A stretch of DNA of 64,000 nt from JAFDXJ01 sp038257845 (GCA_038257845.1 JBBSQL010000007.1:43080-107079); one strand, 5' to 3'; positions 46,125 through 55,452 are shown, counted from the first letter of the stretch. Numbers and translations are program-made. The notes: generated by a model from the sequence alone, not told the origin.

Positions 46125-47192
46125 ATGACCACTCCAAAGTTTTTAGTCGCAAAGCAATCTTTCCATTCAGAATTAAAAAAACGTATTAACGATTATTTTC
46201 AGCAAACAGGTAAATCGACAACAGGTAATACAAATCTTTGGAGCAAGGCGATCATTTTAGTAAGCGCTTATATTTTTGTATATGTTCATCTTGTTTTTTT
46301 TACACCGGATACATTGTGGGCCTTACTTGAATGTGGATTATTGGGTATTCTTACTGCCGCCATTGGTTTTAATATCATGCATGATGGCGCTCATGGAAGT
46401 TTCAGTAATTATCCTATTTTAAATAAAGTAGCGGCTGTAACTTTAGGTGTTTTAGGTGGCAGCCATTTTATGTGGAATGTAAAACATAACATCATTCACC
46501 ACGCTTATACGAATATTGATGGCATAGATGATGATATTGATGCAAAACCATTTTTAAGAATGGCATCCTCACAGAAAAAATATAAAATGCATAAATACCA
46601 GCATTTGTATTTCTGGTTATTATACAGCTTATTATATATTTATTGGATCTTCTTATCTGATTACCGTAAATATTTTGCACAGAAAATCGGTGATATGCCA
46701 TTAAAAAAAATGAAAACACGTGATCATTTTTATTTCTGGTTTTATAAAGTGATTGCCTATTCTTTATTCTTCGTACTGCCAATGATCATGGTGGGCGTAG
46801 TTCCGGTAATCATCGGATTTTTGGTAAATGCAGTTGTTGCGGGTTTTATTTTAAGTATTGTATTCCAACTGGCTCATACAGTAGAGCACACACAGTTTCC
46901 TGTGGCAGATGCAACTACCGGCAATTTTGCAGATGAGTGGGCTATACATCAATTGAAAACGACAGCTAATTTTGCTACTAAAAACCCGGTCATTTCCTGG
47001 TTTGTGGGTGGCTTGAATTTCCAGATAGAACACCATTTATTTCCAAAAATATCGCATGTACATTATCCGCGAATCAGCAAAATCATCAAACAGGCTTGTA
47101 AAGAATATGGCGTTGTCTATGTGGAATATCCGTTAATGATACAGGCAGTTGCTTCGCACGTAGCTTTTCTGCGCGATATGGGTAGAAATTAA
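46125..47192 (+). CDS. Membrane fatty acid (acyl-CoA/acyl-lipid) desaturase
   Basis: 355 residues from the ATG at 46125; an upstream start at 46062 would add 21 hydrophobic residues that break the family pattern. Three histidine boxes for the di-iron centre are visible: HDGAH at 86-90, HNIIHH at 121-126, and QIEHHLF with His303 and His304. Four membrane helices separate them. The box pattern is that of front-end/linoleoyl-type desaturases (the QIEHH form). A fused cytochrome b5 domain is absent. It probably introduces double bonds in membrane acyl chains. The next gene is an acyl-CoA dehydrogenase. Confidence 0.88.
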   Translation: MTTPKFLVAKQSFHSELKKRINDYFQQTGKSTTGNTNLWSKAIILVSAYIFVYVHLVFFTPDTLWALLECGLLGILTAAIGFNIMHDGAHGSFSNYPILNKVAAVTLGVLGGSHFMWNVKHNIIHHAYTNIDGIDDDIDAKPFLRMASSQKKYKMHKYQHLYFWLLYSLLYIYWIFLSDYRKYFAQKIGDMPLKKMKTRDHFYFWFYKVIAYSLFFVLPMIMVGVVPVIIGFLVNAVVAGFILSIVFQLAHTVEHTQFPVADATTGNFADEWAIHQLKTTANFATKNPVISWFVGGLNFQIEHHLFPKISHVHYPRISKIIKQACKEYGVVYVEYPLMIQAVASHVAFLRDMGRN

Positions 47193-47285
47193 TTTCCTGT
47201 TATCGAAGAGTGGAATCATTTTATTATTCTTACTGCCTTTCCTCAATTTTTAACGCATCCTATTTAATAAGTGATTGGATTAAAG

Positions 47286-47293
47286 TAATTTCG
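47286..47293 (+). promoter_or_regulatory. -7 box (TAATTTCG) of the acyl-CoA dehydrogenase gene
   Basis: TAATTTCG lies 22 bp before the ATG at 47316 and is one mismatch from TAnnTTTG. No good -33 element was found. Confidence 0.35.
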
Positions 47294-47315
47294 CTTACTC
47301 AAAAATTCTTTTCCT

Positions 47316-48470
47316 ATGCAGTTTACCCTTTCTGAAGAACAGTTAATGATTCAACAAGCCGCCCGTGATTTTGCAATAAACGAATGCCTTCCCGGTGTAA
47401 TTGAAAGAGATGAAAAACAAAAATTTCCTTACGATCAAATAATGAAACTGGCTGACCTCGGTTTTATGGGTCTCATGATTAAACCAGAATATGGTGGTGC
47501 GGGGATGGATAATATCAGCTATACCATAGCCATGGAAGAACTCAGCAAAATAGATGCAAGTGTTTCTGTTTGCATGAGTGTAAATAACAGTCTTGTTTGC
47601 TGGGGTATTCAGGAATATGCTACTGAAGAACAAAAACAAAAATATTTAGTGCCTTTGGCGCAAGGAAAAAAAGACGGTGAATTATATATTGGCGCTTTTT
47701 TATTGAGTGAACCTGAAGCGGGCAGTGATGCCAGCAGTCAGCGTACAGCTGCAGAAGATAAAGGCGATCATTACATTTTAAATGGTACCAAAAACTGGAT
47801 CACCAATGGAAATAGTGCAAGTGTATATTTAGTAATTGCCCAAACCGATGCATCCAAAGGTTCACATGGCATAAACGTTTTTATTGTAGAAAAAAATTGG
47901 CCTGGCGTAACAGTCGGTGCTAAAGAAAATAAATTAGGTATCCGCGGCAGTGATACACATTCCATTATTTTTAATGATGTGATCGTACCTAAAGAAAACC
48001 GGATCGGGGAAGATGGTTTCGGGTTTACATTTGCTATGAAAACACTTGCAGGCGGCCGCATTGGTATCGCATCCCAGGCATTGGGTATTGCAGCCGGAGC
48101 GTATGAACTTTCCCTTAAATATTCCAAAGAAAGGAAAGCATTTGGAAAAGAAATTATGCATCACCAGATCATACAGTTTAAGCTCGCTGATATGGCTACA
48201 CGTATTGAGGCGTCAAGGCTTTTGTGTTACAGGGCCGCCTGGGAAAAAGATAATGATATTGATTATACTGTTAGCAGCAGTATGGCTAAAGTTTTTGCCA
48301 GCGAAACAGCTATGTGGGTTACTACAGAAGCCGTGCAAATCCATGGTGGATATGGTTATGTAAAAGAGTACCACGTGGAGCGGCTCATGCGTGATGCAAA
48401 AATTACCCAGATATATGAAGGCACCAGCGAGGTGCAGCGCATTGTTATAGGACGTGCAATTCTGAAATAA
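47316..48470 (+). CDS. Acyl-CoA dehydrogenase (short/branched-chain type)
   Basis: 384 residues. It has the FAD- and substrate-binding signatures FLLSEPEAGSDASSQRTAA near residue 129, the FAD loop WITNGNSASVYLVIAQT, and the C-terminal signature QIHGGYGYVKEYHVERLMRD near 342. The catalytic base is Glu368 in YEGTSEVQR, the position used in short-chain and butyryl-CoA dehydrogenases. It oxidises acyl-CoA to enoyl-CoA and passes electrons to ETF. The substrate range (butyryl, 2-methylbutyryl or isovaleryl) cannot be told. It follows the desaturase by 123 bp. Confidence 0.95.
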   Translation: MQFTLSEEQLMIQQAARDFAINECLPGVIERDEKQKFPYDQIMKLADLGFMGLMIKPEYGGAGMDNISYTIAMEELSKIDASVSVCMSVNNSLVCWGIQEYATEEQKQKYLVPLAQGKKDGELYIGAFLLSEPEAGSDASSQRTAAEDKGDHYILNGTKNWITNGNSASVYLVIAQTDASKGSHGINVFIVEKNWPGVTVGAKENKLGIRGSDTHSIIFNDVIVPKENRIGEDGFGFTFAMKTLAGGRIGIASQALGIAAGAYELSLKYSKERKAFGKEIMHHQIIQFKLADMATRIEASRLLCYRAAWEKDNDIDYTVSSSMAKVFASETAMWVTTEAVQIHGGYGYVKEYHVERLMRDAKITQIYEGTSEVQRIVIGRAILK

Positions 48471-48519
48471 AAAGTTCCTCTGTTTATTATTTTTATTAAG
48501 CAGGCACTTCATTCAAACT

Positions 48520-49692
48520 ATGAAAAAAGGATTTCTTTGCATTTGTTTTTTAGTGACCATGCACCCGGTCTTTTCCCGGGACACAGTCAATGACACTTCC
48601 TTTACTAATTTCTTACTGCATCGCATCAGCGAGTTACAAGCGTCAAAAAACAGAGATATATTACCAGGTCTTTTTTATTCCTATATTTCAAAAAAAGAAA
48701 AATATAGTGATGAAAAATTGGATGAAAATATGTTTTATAATGGCCTTATTTCCTATACACTTCGCGATATAAAACCACATCTTTCTGAAGCTGCAAATAA
48801 GACAACAGATTCTATTTTACAAATGGCATTGCCGGTTTTTGATAAATTTAAAAATACCACAGGTCGTAATACTTTCAACTTCTGGCGCACAGATACTACG
48901 TTTGAATTTCCTTATACCTGGTGGATCAAAATCATGCGGGGAAATGTAACGCTGCCCGATGACCTGGATGATACATCACTGGGTTTACTTGCGCTCGATG
49001 CACCCAAATCAACGGTGGAAAATGTGCATACACTCATGTCCAATTTTATCAATGACAGTTTGCATGTTTTGCGAAATGGTTTGAGTTATTTTAAAAATTA
49101 TCCGGCATACTCAGTGTGGTTTGGGAAAAATTTTCCCGTGGTCTTGGATGCTTGTGTATTGACGAATATTCTTTCATTTGTACAGGAATATGATTTAAAA
49201 TGGAATGCAGCAGACAGTGTCAGCCTGCAATTATTATTAAAGATCATCCATGAAAAAGACTATATCAATGAGCCTTTGCAGGTGACTCCATATTATGGCA
49301 AACCATCTATTTTTTTATACAATCTTGCGCGGCTTATGTCTGTAAAAAAAATACCGGAACTGGAAAATATAAAAATTGATTTGATTACCGAAGCCGCTAA
49401 AGAATTAGCGCAATCAACAAATATGATGGAGCGCATTATACTTTCTACAGCAATTTTAAAATGGGGTTATATACCTCCAAAAATTGATTTGCCAAACCGC
49501 GATGAATTAAAAAATACCATTGAAGAAAATGATTTTTCATTTTTCATTGGCAATATTCCCGCTTATCTTCCGCCTGCAATAAGAAATAAATTACTGGACA
49601 AAAATGCAGGTTTATTTTATCATTATTGCCCGGCTTATAATAATACTTTATTGTTGGAGTATATCACTTTAAGCAATGAAGCTGGAAAATAA
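48520..49692 (+). CDS. Secreted protein of unknown function, possibly helical toroid
   Basis: 390 residues. A signal peptide (MKKGFLCICFLVTMHPVFS) is present. The mature protein is mostly helical, with a motif LPDDLDDTSLGLLAL near 146-160 preceded by FPYTWWIKIMRG. The Asp-rich DDLDDTS and the surrounding helices recall the alpha/alpha toroid of terpene-cyclase/prenyltransferase-like domains, but no catalytic motif can be assigned. I do not recognise a named family. It follows the acyl-CoA dehydrogenase by 49 bp and precedes the YggS gene by 23 bp, so the three may be one transcript. Confidence 0.7.
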   Translation: MKKGFLCICFLVTMHPVFSRDTVNDTSFTNFLLHRISELQASKNRDILPGLFYSYISKKEKYSDEKLDENMFYNGLISYTLRDIKPHLSEAANKTTDSILQMALPVFDKFKNTTGRNTFNFWRTDTTFEFPYTWWIKIMRGNVTLPDDLDDTSLGLLALDAPKSTVENVHTLMSNFINDSLHVLRNGLSYFKNYPAYSVWFGKNFPVVLDACVLTNILSFVQEYDLKWNAADSVSLQLLLKIIHEKDYINEPLQVTPYYGKPSIFLYNLARLMSVKKIPELENIKIDLITEAAKELAQSTNMMERIILSTAILKWGYIPPKIDLPNRDELKNTIEENDFSFFIGNIPAYLPPAIRNKLLDKNAGLFYHYCPAYNNTLLLEYITLSNEAGK

Positions 49693-49715
49693 TTTTCATT
49701 CATAAAATTTTACCC

Positions 49716-50372
49716 ATGCCTGTAAATGAAACAAATTATTTTAATTTAATATCACTCTTAAAACCTTACCAGGCAACACTTGTAGCCGTTAGCAAAACCA
49801 GGAAGCCAGAAGAGATACAAGCTTTATACGATTTAGGCCAGCGGGATTTTGGAGAAAATTATGTACAGGAATTATTGGAAAAAAAAGACCAGCTACCCAA
49901 TGATATCCGCTGGCATTTTATCGGCCATTTGCAAAGCAATAAAGTAAAACAGATCATCCCTTTCATCCACCTGATTCATAGTATTGACAGTATCAGCCTG
50001 TTGAAAGAAGTAGAGAAACAATCTCAAAAAATAAATAAGCAAACAAGCATATTGTTACAGGCACATATAGCAAAAGAAGAAACTAAGTTTGGCTTTGATA
50101 CAATTGAATTGGAAGATGCAATCAGCAGAGAAGCAACTGCTTTAACGCATGCAAAAATCAAAGGCCTCATGGGAATGGCCTCTTTCACCGATGATATGAA
50201 AATTGTTCAAAATGAGTTTGAAGAATTAGCATTCATTTATCAAAAATTAAAAGCACATACGGATGAATTTAATATTCTTTCCATGGGCATGAGTGCCGAT
50301 TATAAAACAGCACTTGAATATGGCAGTAATATGGTGCGTGTCGGCAGTTTATTATTTGGAAAAAGAGATTAA
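49716..50372 (+). CDS. YggS-family pyridoxal phosphate homeostasis protein
   Basis: 218 residues, alanine-racemase N-terminal barrel fold. The PLP lysine is Lys27 in LVAVSKTRK. The conserved RDFGENYVQEL near 45, WHFIGHLQSNK near 69, GLMGMASF near 150 and LSMGMSADY near 189 are all typical, as is the final GSNMVRVGSLLFGKRD. YggS/PLPBP binds PLP without known enzymatic turnover and affects B6 and amino acid balance. The gene is followed by a 262-bp gap with the pyrG promoter. Confidence 0.95.
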   Translation: MPVNETNYFNLISLLKPYQATLVAVSKTRKPEEIQALYDLGQRDFGENYVQELLEKKDQLPNDIRWHFIGHLQSNKVKQIIPFIHLIHSIDSISLLKEVEKQSQKINKQTSILLQAHIAKEETKFGFDTIELEDAISREATALTHAKIKGLMGMASFTDDMKIVQNEFEELAFIYQKLKAHTDEFNILSMGMSADYKTALEYGSNMVRVGSLLFGKRD

Positions 50373-50449
50373 TATTTTCTGGTATTCCTGCATTTGCTAC
50401 TATTTCAAAATGTATTTTTCCAAATTATCCACATTTATCAATCCCTTTC

Positions 50450-50479
50450 TTTGAAGTAAGCAGATAAATGGTAGCTTTG
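50450..50479 (+). promoter_or_regulatory. Promoter of pyrG
   Basis: TTTG at 50450-50453 and an exact TAGCTTTG at 50472-50479, with 18 bp between them. The pyrG ATG is 155 bp further on, so the mRNA would have a leader of about 150 nt, far longer than others in the window. Confidence 0.65.
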
Positions 50480-50480
50480 C

Positions 50481-50568
50481 ATGACCTCTTAGATTTTCCA
50501 GTTTACACTAACCGGTCATTTACGATTCAACTTTTAATGGGATTTTCAAAACAAATTTGATTTGTTTT
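50481..50568 (+). promoter_or_regulatory. Structured leader of pyrG
   Basis: Two inverted repeats lie in the untranslated leader. ATGACC (50481-50486) can pair with GGTCAT (50514-50519). AAAACAAAT (50548-50556) and ATTTGTTTT (50560-50568) form a perfect 9-bp stem with a 3-nt loop. The second stem is all A/T except one G-C pair, so it may be weak. A role in pyrimidine-dependent control is only a guess. Confidence 0.35.
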
Positions 50569-50634
50569 TGGAGAATTATTTTGTTTATTAAAAGATTGAA
50601 TTTTTTAAATTAATGAAACCAATCAACCAGCAAA

Positions 50635-52284
50635 ATGGCCAAATATATTTTTGTAACCGGAGGTGTTACCAGTAGTCTTGGAAAAGGCATCATTGCCGCA
50701 AGCCTCGCAAAACTACTGCAGGCGCGGGGTTTCAGCGTTACCATACAAAAATTGGATCCCTATATTAATATTGATCCCGGTACTTTAAATCCTTATGAGC
50801 ACGGGGAATGTTATGTAACGGAAGATGGTGCAGAAACAGATCTTGATCTCGGCCATTATGAAAGATTCCTCAACATTTTTACTTCACAAGCAAACAATGT
50901 CACAACTGGCAAGATTTACCAAACAGTCATTAACAGGGAGCGTGCCGGTGATTTCCTGGGCAAAACCGTGCAGGTGATCCCGCATATTACAGATGAGATC
51001 AAACGGCGCATGATGCTGCTCGGCCAGGATGATTTATATGATATTGTAATTACTGAAATTGGTGGCACAGTCGGAGATATAGAAAGCCTGCCGTTTATTG
51101 AAGCGGTACGCCAGTTGCAATGGGAATTGCCCGAAGAAGATGTGGCAGTCATTCATCTTACATTAATTCCTTATTTACGCGCAGCGAAAGAATTAAAAAC
51201 CAAACCTACTCAGCATAGTGTGAAAATGCTGAGTGAAACGGGTGTTCATCCGGATGTATTGGTTTGCCGCACGGAAGAACCATTGAACAATGAAATAAAA
51301 AGAAAGATCGCTTTGTTTTGTAATGTAAAAACGGAAGCGGTTGTGGAAGCCATTGATGCATCCACCATTTATGAAGTGCCATTAATGATGCTCCGCGAAA
51401 AACTGGATTTGATTTGTATGCGCAAATTAAAGATCACGGATTACCCGCAGCCCGACCTGGAATACTGGAAAGGGTTTCTGAATAAATTAAAATATCCAAA
51501 GAGCAAAGTGACGATTGGCCTCATCGGGAAATACCTGGAATTACAGGATGCTTATAAATCCATACTCGAAAGTTTCATACATGCCGGCGCGGTCAACGAA
51601 ACAAAAGTGGTGGTGATCAATGTGCATAGTGAATATATCACAGAAGAAAATGTTGCTGAGAAAATGGAAGGCCTTGATGGCTTGCTTGTAGCGCCTGGTT
51701 TTGGAAACCGCGGTACAGAAGGTAAAATAATTTCTGTGAAATATGCGCGGGAAAACGGCCTGCCATTTTTTGGCATTTGCCTGGGCATGCAAATGGCGGT
51801 CATTGAATTTGCACGGAATATTTTAAATTTAAAAAATGCCCATTCCACTGAAATGGAACCAACCACTCCGGAACCGGTGATTGATATGATGGAAGAGCAG
51901 AAACAAATTAAAATGATTGGTGGCACCATGCGCCTGGGCGCATATCCATGTGATTTAAAAGAAGGCAGCCTCGCCCGGAAGATTTACGACAAAGAAACCA
52001 TTACTGAAAGGCATCGTCATCGTTATGAATTTAATGGCGCATATCTTGAACAATTTGAAAAAGCCGGCATGAAAGCAAGTGGTATCAATCCCGGAACAGG
52101 CCTGGTAGAAATCATGGAAATTCCTTCGCATCCATTTTTTATTGGCGTACAATATCACCCGGAATTGAAAAGTACTGTTGAAAATCCGGCTCCCTTATTT
52201 GTTCATTTTATAGATGCTGCCAAAAAATTTAATGAAGAAAAAAATGCGGTAAAATCTGCCAGCATGCAAAAAGAAATGAGTTAA
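50635..52284 (+). CDS. pyrG: CTP synthase
   Basis: 549 residues, full length. The amidoligase domain starts AKYIFVTGGVTSSLGKGI and includes LDPYINIDPGTLNPYEHGE and ITEIGGTVGDIESLPF. The class I glutaminase domain has the nucleophile Cys382 in FFGICLGMQMA and the His508/Glu510 pair in QYHPE. The enzyme aminates UTP to CTP with glutamine in a tetramer (or filament) regulated by GTP and CTP. In many Bacteroidota pyrG is followed by yidC; here a tiny ORF, a terminator and the convergent uvrA gene follow. Confidence 0.98.
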   Translation: MAKYIFVTGGVTSSLGKGIIAASLAKLLQARGFSVTIQKLDPYINIDPGTLNPYEHGECYVTEDGAETDLDLGHYERFLNIFTSQANNVTTGKIYQTVINRERAGDFLGKTVQVIPHITDEIKRRMMLLGQDDLYDIVITEIGGTVGDIESLPFIEAVRQLQWELPEEDVAVIHLTLIPYLRAAKELKTKPTQHSVKMLSETGVHPDVLVCRTEEPLNNEIKRKIALFCNVKTEAVVEAIDASTIYEVPLMMLREKLDLICMRKLKITDYPQPDLEYWKGFLNKLKYPKSKVTIGLIGKYLELQDAYKSILESFIHAGAVNETKVVVINVHSEYITEENVAEKMEGLDGLLVAPGFGNRGTEGKIISVKYARENGLPFFGICLGMQMAVIEFARNILNLKNAHSTEMEPTTPEPVIDMMEEQKQIKMIGGTMRLGAYPCDLKEGSLARKIYDKETITERHRHRYEFNGAYLEQFEKAGMKASGINPGTGLVEIMEIPSHPFFIGVQYHPELKSTVENPAPLFVHFIDAAKKFNEEKNAVKSASMQKEMS

Positions 52285-52339
52285 CTATTTCCAGCATTCT
52301 TTCATTGATTGCGCAAGCCGCGATTGATCCCTCGTGTTA

Positions 52340-52358
52340 TTATAAAAATATTTTATAA
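52340..52358. repeat. AT palindrome upstream of the tiny ORF
   Basis: TTATAAAA (52340-52347), ATA, then TTTTATAA (52351-52358): perfect 8-bp arms. It lies 32 bp before the ATG of the 30-codon ORF and 55 bp after the pyrG stop. It could be a promoter-linked site or simple AT-rich chance. Confidence 0.3.
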
Positions 52359-52390
52359 AAAGTATCTATTTTCACGCCAAATAATAACGC

Positions 52391-52483
52391 ATGAATTTTA
52401 TCAAAAAAGTTATCCTTTTTATTCTGATAGCAACACTTTTCACTAATTTTCTCCGGGAATATTGCCCGGGGGGAGGTAGGTGA
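52391..52483 (+). CDS. Putative 30-residue membrane peptide
   Basis: A 30-codon ORF, ATG 52391 to TGA 52481-52483. It encodes MNFIKKVILFILIATLFTNF followed by LREYCPGGGR. Two lysines, a 14-residue hydrophobic core and a short polar tail with one cysteine and a PGGGR end are visible, like a small single-span or signal-peptide-like product. It lies between pyrG and a strong bidirectional terminator, which would end its transcript too. I know no family for it. Whether it is translated cannot be told from the sequence; no Shine-Dalgarno is expected in this phylum. Confidence 0.35.
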   Translation: MNFIKKVILFILIATLFTNFLREYCPGGGR

Positions 52484-52492
52484 TATTAAAAT

Positions 52493-52525
52493 AAACCTAT
52501 AAGGTTTTCGAAACCTTATAGGTTT
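52493..52525. terminator. Bidirectional terminator between pyrG/tiny ORF and uvrA
   Basis: A perfect 15-bp inverted repeat, AAACCTATAAGGTTT (52493-52507) and AAACCTTATAGGTTT (52511-52525), with a 3-nt loop. The uvrA stop codon is at 52525-52527, so the right arm touches it. The long, exact stem with A- and T-rich edges fits termination in both directions. Confidence 0.75.
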
Positions 52526-55371
52526 TATAAAAACTTTGCTGTATGACTTCTTTTCACTTTTTTCAGATCAGCAGGTACTCCTGAAAATATTATTTCACCG
52601 CCTTCATCACCGGCTTCCGGGCCGAGGTCAATCACCCAGTCTGCATTTTTGATCACATCAATATTGTGTTCTATAACGATAATGGAATGGCCTTGTTCTA
52701 TTAATGCATTAAATGATTTCAGGAGTTTATGGATATCATGAAAATGCAATCCCGTGGTTGGTTCATCAAAAATGAACAGGATTTTTTCATGCGCTTTTCC
52801 TTTGCCTAAAAAAGAGGCAAGTTTTACCCGCTGTGCTTCGCCACCACTTAAGGTATTGCTGCTTTGGCCCAATTTGATATAGCCAAGGCCCGTATCCTGC
52901 AGGGTTTGCAAAGATTTTGCCAGCGCCGGTTGGTCTTTAAAATATGCAATAGCTTCATCTACGCTCATTTCTAAAACGTCATAGATATTTTTTGAATGAT
53001 ACCTTACTTCCAGTACATTTTCTTTAAAACGCCGGCCTTTGCAAACCTCACAAGTGAGATGCACATCTGCTAGAAATTGCATTTCCACCAATTGCTCTCC
53101 TTCTCCTTTACAGGCATCACAGCGGCCGCCATCTACATTGAAAGAAAAATGTTTGGGTAAAAATCCATTCTTCTTTGCCAGGGGTTGTTGGGAAAATAAT
53201 TCCCGGATAGCATCATAAGCTTTTATATATGTAACAGGATTACTACGTGAGGATCTTCCTATTGGGTTTTGATCCACTAATTCTACCTGACCGATCTCTT
53301 TATAATCCCCGCTTAAAGTTTTAAAATAGCCGGGCGCTTCAGTAAAATCTCCCTGTAGTTTTTTTAAAGCAGGATACAAAACCTGGCGAACCAATGTTGT
53401 TTTTCCACTACCACTAACACCACTAACCACGCAAAGCATATTCAGGGGAAATGATACAGAAATGTTTTTTAAATTATGATGCGTTGCATTTTCAATCCGA
53501 ATGTATTTCTTAAATTCTCTTTGCGGGTGTTGAAAATGAACTTCTAATTCTCCCGAAAGATATTTACCCGTGAGGCTTTCCGGATTTTGCAGAATATCTG
53601 AAACAGTACCTTCAGCGATCACTTCACCACCCAAATGCGCAGCCAATGGCCCCATGTCAATAATATGATCTGATTCCTGCATCATCAATTCATCGTGCTC
53701 CACTACAACAACTGTGTTTTTCTTATCCCTCAATTTTTTTAAAACCCGTACCAGGTTTTGTGTATCGCGTGAATGCAAACCAATGGAAGGTTCATCCAGG
53801 ATATATAAAGAATTGGTGAGATTGCTGCCCAAACTTCTTGTCAATTGAATTCGCTGGCTTTCCCCACCACTCAATGAATTGGCAAGCCGGTCCATAGTCA
53901 GATAACCAAGGCCTACGTCCAATAAAGTTTGCAAACGTTGAAACAATTCTATCAGTATTCTTTTTGCAATTATTGTGTCTGTCTCATTGGGTTTAAAATC
54001 ATTCAGCCATGCATAAAAATCTTTGGCCGGCATATTACAAAGTTCACCAATATGCTTGCCGCCAACTTTTACATACAGCGCTTCTTTCCTTAAACGGAAA
54101 CCATTACAATCCGGGCATTTCGTTCTTCCACGATACCTGCTCAACAAAACGCGGTATTGTACTTTATATAAATTTTGTTCTACTTCTTTGAAGAAATGGT
54201 TGATGCCATGAAGGTCGCCCTTTCCTTTCCATAAAAGATCATATTGTTCCGGCGTGAGACTTTGTATGGGTTTATGTACCGGAAAATTTTCAATCCTGGA
54301 ATTTTTTATAAAATACTCTTTCCATAAACCCAGCTTTTCTCCTTTCCAGGGAGCAACAGCGCCTTCATACACACTCAAGGCCCTGTTTGGAATGACGAGG
54401 TCTTCACTAATACCTAAAACCTGGCTGAATCCTTCACAGGTTGGGCATGCGCCAAATGGATTATTGAATGAAAATAAATTGGGAACAGGTTCTTCAAAAA
54501 CAATTCCATCTCTTTCAAATTTGTTATTGAAATGTTTGAGCGTATTATTTATTTCTAAAAACATTTCACCATTACCTTCATAAAATGAGGTAGAAATTGA
54601 GTCAGAAAGACGGTGTAAATCTTCCTCTTCAAAATCGCGTATAACAATGCGATCAATTAAGACAAACCAATCCTGCTGGTTTTTGTGGGAAATTAATTTC
54701 TTTAATTCAGCATCCGTCTTTTCTAATAAATCTTCTATCCGCAAGATTTCTCCGCCTTTTTGAAATTTATACAACCTGGAAAATCCCTTTTGCATTAAAA
54801 TGGATAATTCTTCTTTTATTTCCCTGTTTTTAAGTTGATGAAATGCCGCCAAAATCAATACTTTGGAGTCAAGTGGTGAAGTTTTGATAAAATGCAATAC
54901 ATCCTGTACATCATCTTTTTTTACTTCCTGGCCGCTGACTGGAGAAATCGTTTTACCAATCCGCGCAAACAATAAACGCAGGTAATCGTAAATTTCGGTC
55001 ATGGTACCAACCGTGCTTCGGGGTGTTCTGGTGATTACTTTTTGTTCTATGGCAATTGCCGGGCAAAGGCCTTTTATAGAATCTACATCAGGTTTTGCCA
55101 TCCGTTGCATGAATTGCCTGGCATAAGCACTGAGGCTTTCTGCATACCTGCGCTGGCCTTCTGCAAAAAGGGTGTCAATGGTGAGGGAAGATTTTCCGCT
55201 ACCGGAAACACCTGTAACAACGATTAATTTATTCCTGGGAAAGCAAACTGTAATATTTTTCAAATTGTGCACCCGAGCACCATTAACAATGATATCCCGG
55301 CTTTTTGAAAGACTATTTGTTTGTTGGTTATTATGGGTTTTTCCAGGTTTTTTTACTTGTAACTTATTCAT
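52525..55371 (-). CDS. uvrA: Excinuclease ABC subunit A
   Basis: 948 residues. Two ABC ATPase modules are present: the first Walker A in VTGVSGSGKSSLTIDTLF near residue 53 and the second GVSGSGKTTLVRQVLY near 655. Signatures LSGGESQRIQL and LSGGEAQRVKL are present. Zinc sites include CPTCEGF, CPDCNGF, CDACKGEGEQ and CEVCKGRRF. The N-terminus (RDIIVNGARVHNLKNITV) is typical. UvrA finds bulky DNA lesions and loads UvrB (not in the window). It is divergent from an ECF sigma gene, and two strong palindromes lie between them. Confidence 0.98.
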   Translation of the reverse strand: MNKLQVKKPGKTHNNQQTNSLSKSRDIIVNGARVHNLKNITVCFPRNKLIVVTGVSGSGKSSLTIDTLFAEGQRRYAESLSAYARQFMQRMAKPDVDSIKGLCPAIAIEQKVITRTPRSTVGTMTEIYDYLRLLFARIGKTISPVSGQEVKKDDVQDVLHFIKTSPLDSKVLILAAFHQLKNREIKEELSILMQKGFSRLYKFQKGGEILRIEDLLEKTDAELKKLISHKNQQDWFVLIDRIVIRDFEEEDLHRLSDSISTSFYEGNGEMFLEINNTLKHFNNKFERDGIVFEEPVPNLFSFNNPFGACPTCEGFSQVLGISEDLVIPNRALSVYEGAVAPWKGEKLGLWKEYFIKNSRIENFPVHKPIQSLTPEQYDLLWKGKGDLHGINHFFKEVEQNLYKVQYRVLLSRYRGRTKCPDCNGFRLRKEALYVKVGGKHIGELCNMPAKDFYAWLNDFKPNETDTIIAKRILIELFQRLQTLLDVGLGYLTMDRLANSLSGGESQRIQLTRSLGSNLTNSLYILDEPSIGLHSRDTQNLVRVLKKLRDKKNTVVVVEHDELMMQESDHIIDMGPLAAHLGGEVIAEGTVSDILQNPESLTGKYLSGELEVHFQHPQREFKKYIRIENATHHNLKNISVSFPLNMLCVVSGVSGSGKTTLVRQVLYPALKKLQGDFTEAPGYFKTLSGDYKEIGQVELVDQNPIGRSSRSNPVTYIKAYDAIRELFSQQPLAKKNGFLPKHFSFNVDGGRCDACKGEGEQLVEMQFLADVHLTCEVCKGRRFKENVLEVRYHSKNIYDVLEMSVDEAIAYFKDQPALAKSLQTLQDTGLGYIKLGQSSNTLSGGEAQRVKLASFLGKGKAHEKILFIFDEPTTGLHFHDIHKLLKSFNALIEQGHSIIVIEHNIDVIKNADWVIDLGPEAGDEGGEIIFSGVPADLKKVKRSHTAKFL

Positions 55372-55400
55372 TCAGAATTTTGCATCAAATTTTTATTTAT

Positions 55401-55431
55401 TAAAATATTTGTTTAATTCACAAATATTTTA
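55401..55431. promoter_or_regulatory. 11-bp inverted repeat upstream of uvrA
   Basis: TAAAATATTTG (55401-55411) and CAAATATTTTA (55421-55431) are perfect inverted repeats with a 9-bp spacer, 30 bp before the uvrA ATG. It could be an operator overlapping the uvrA promoter. Confidence 0.4.
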
Positions 55432-55452
55432 CATCTTGCATGACTAATTATT

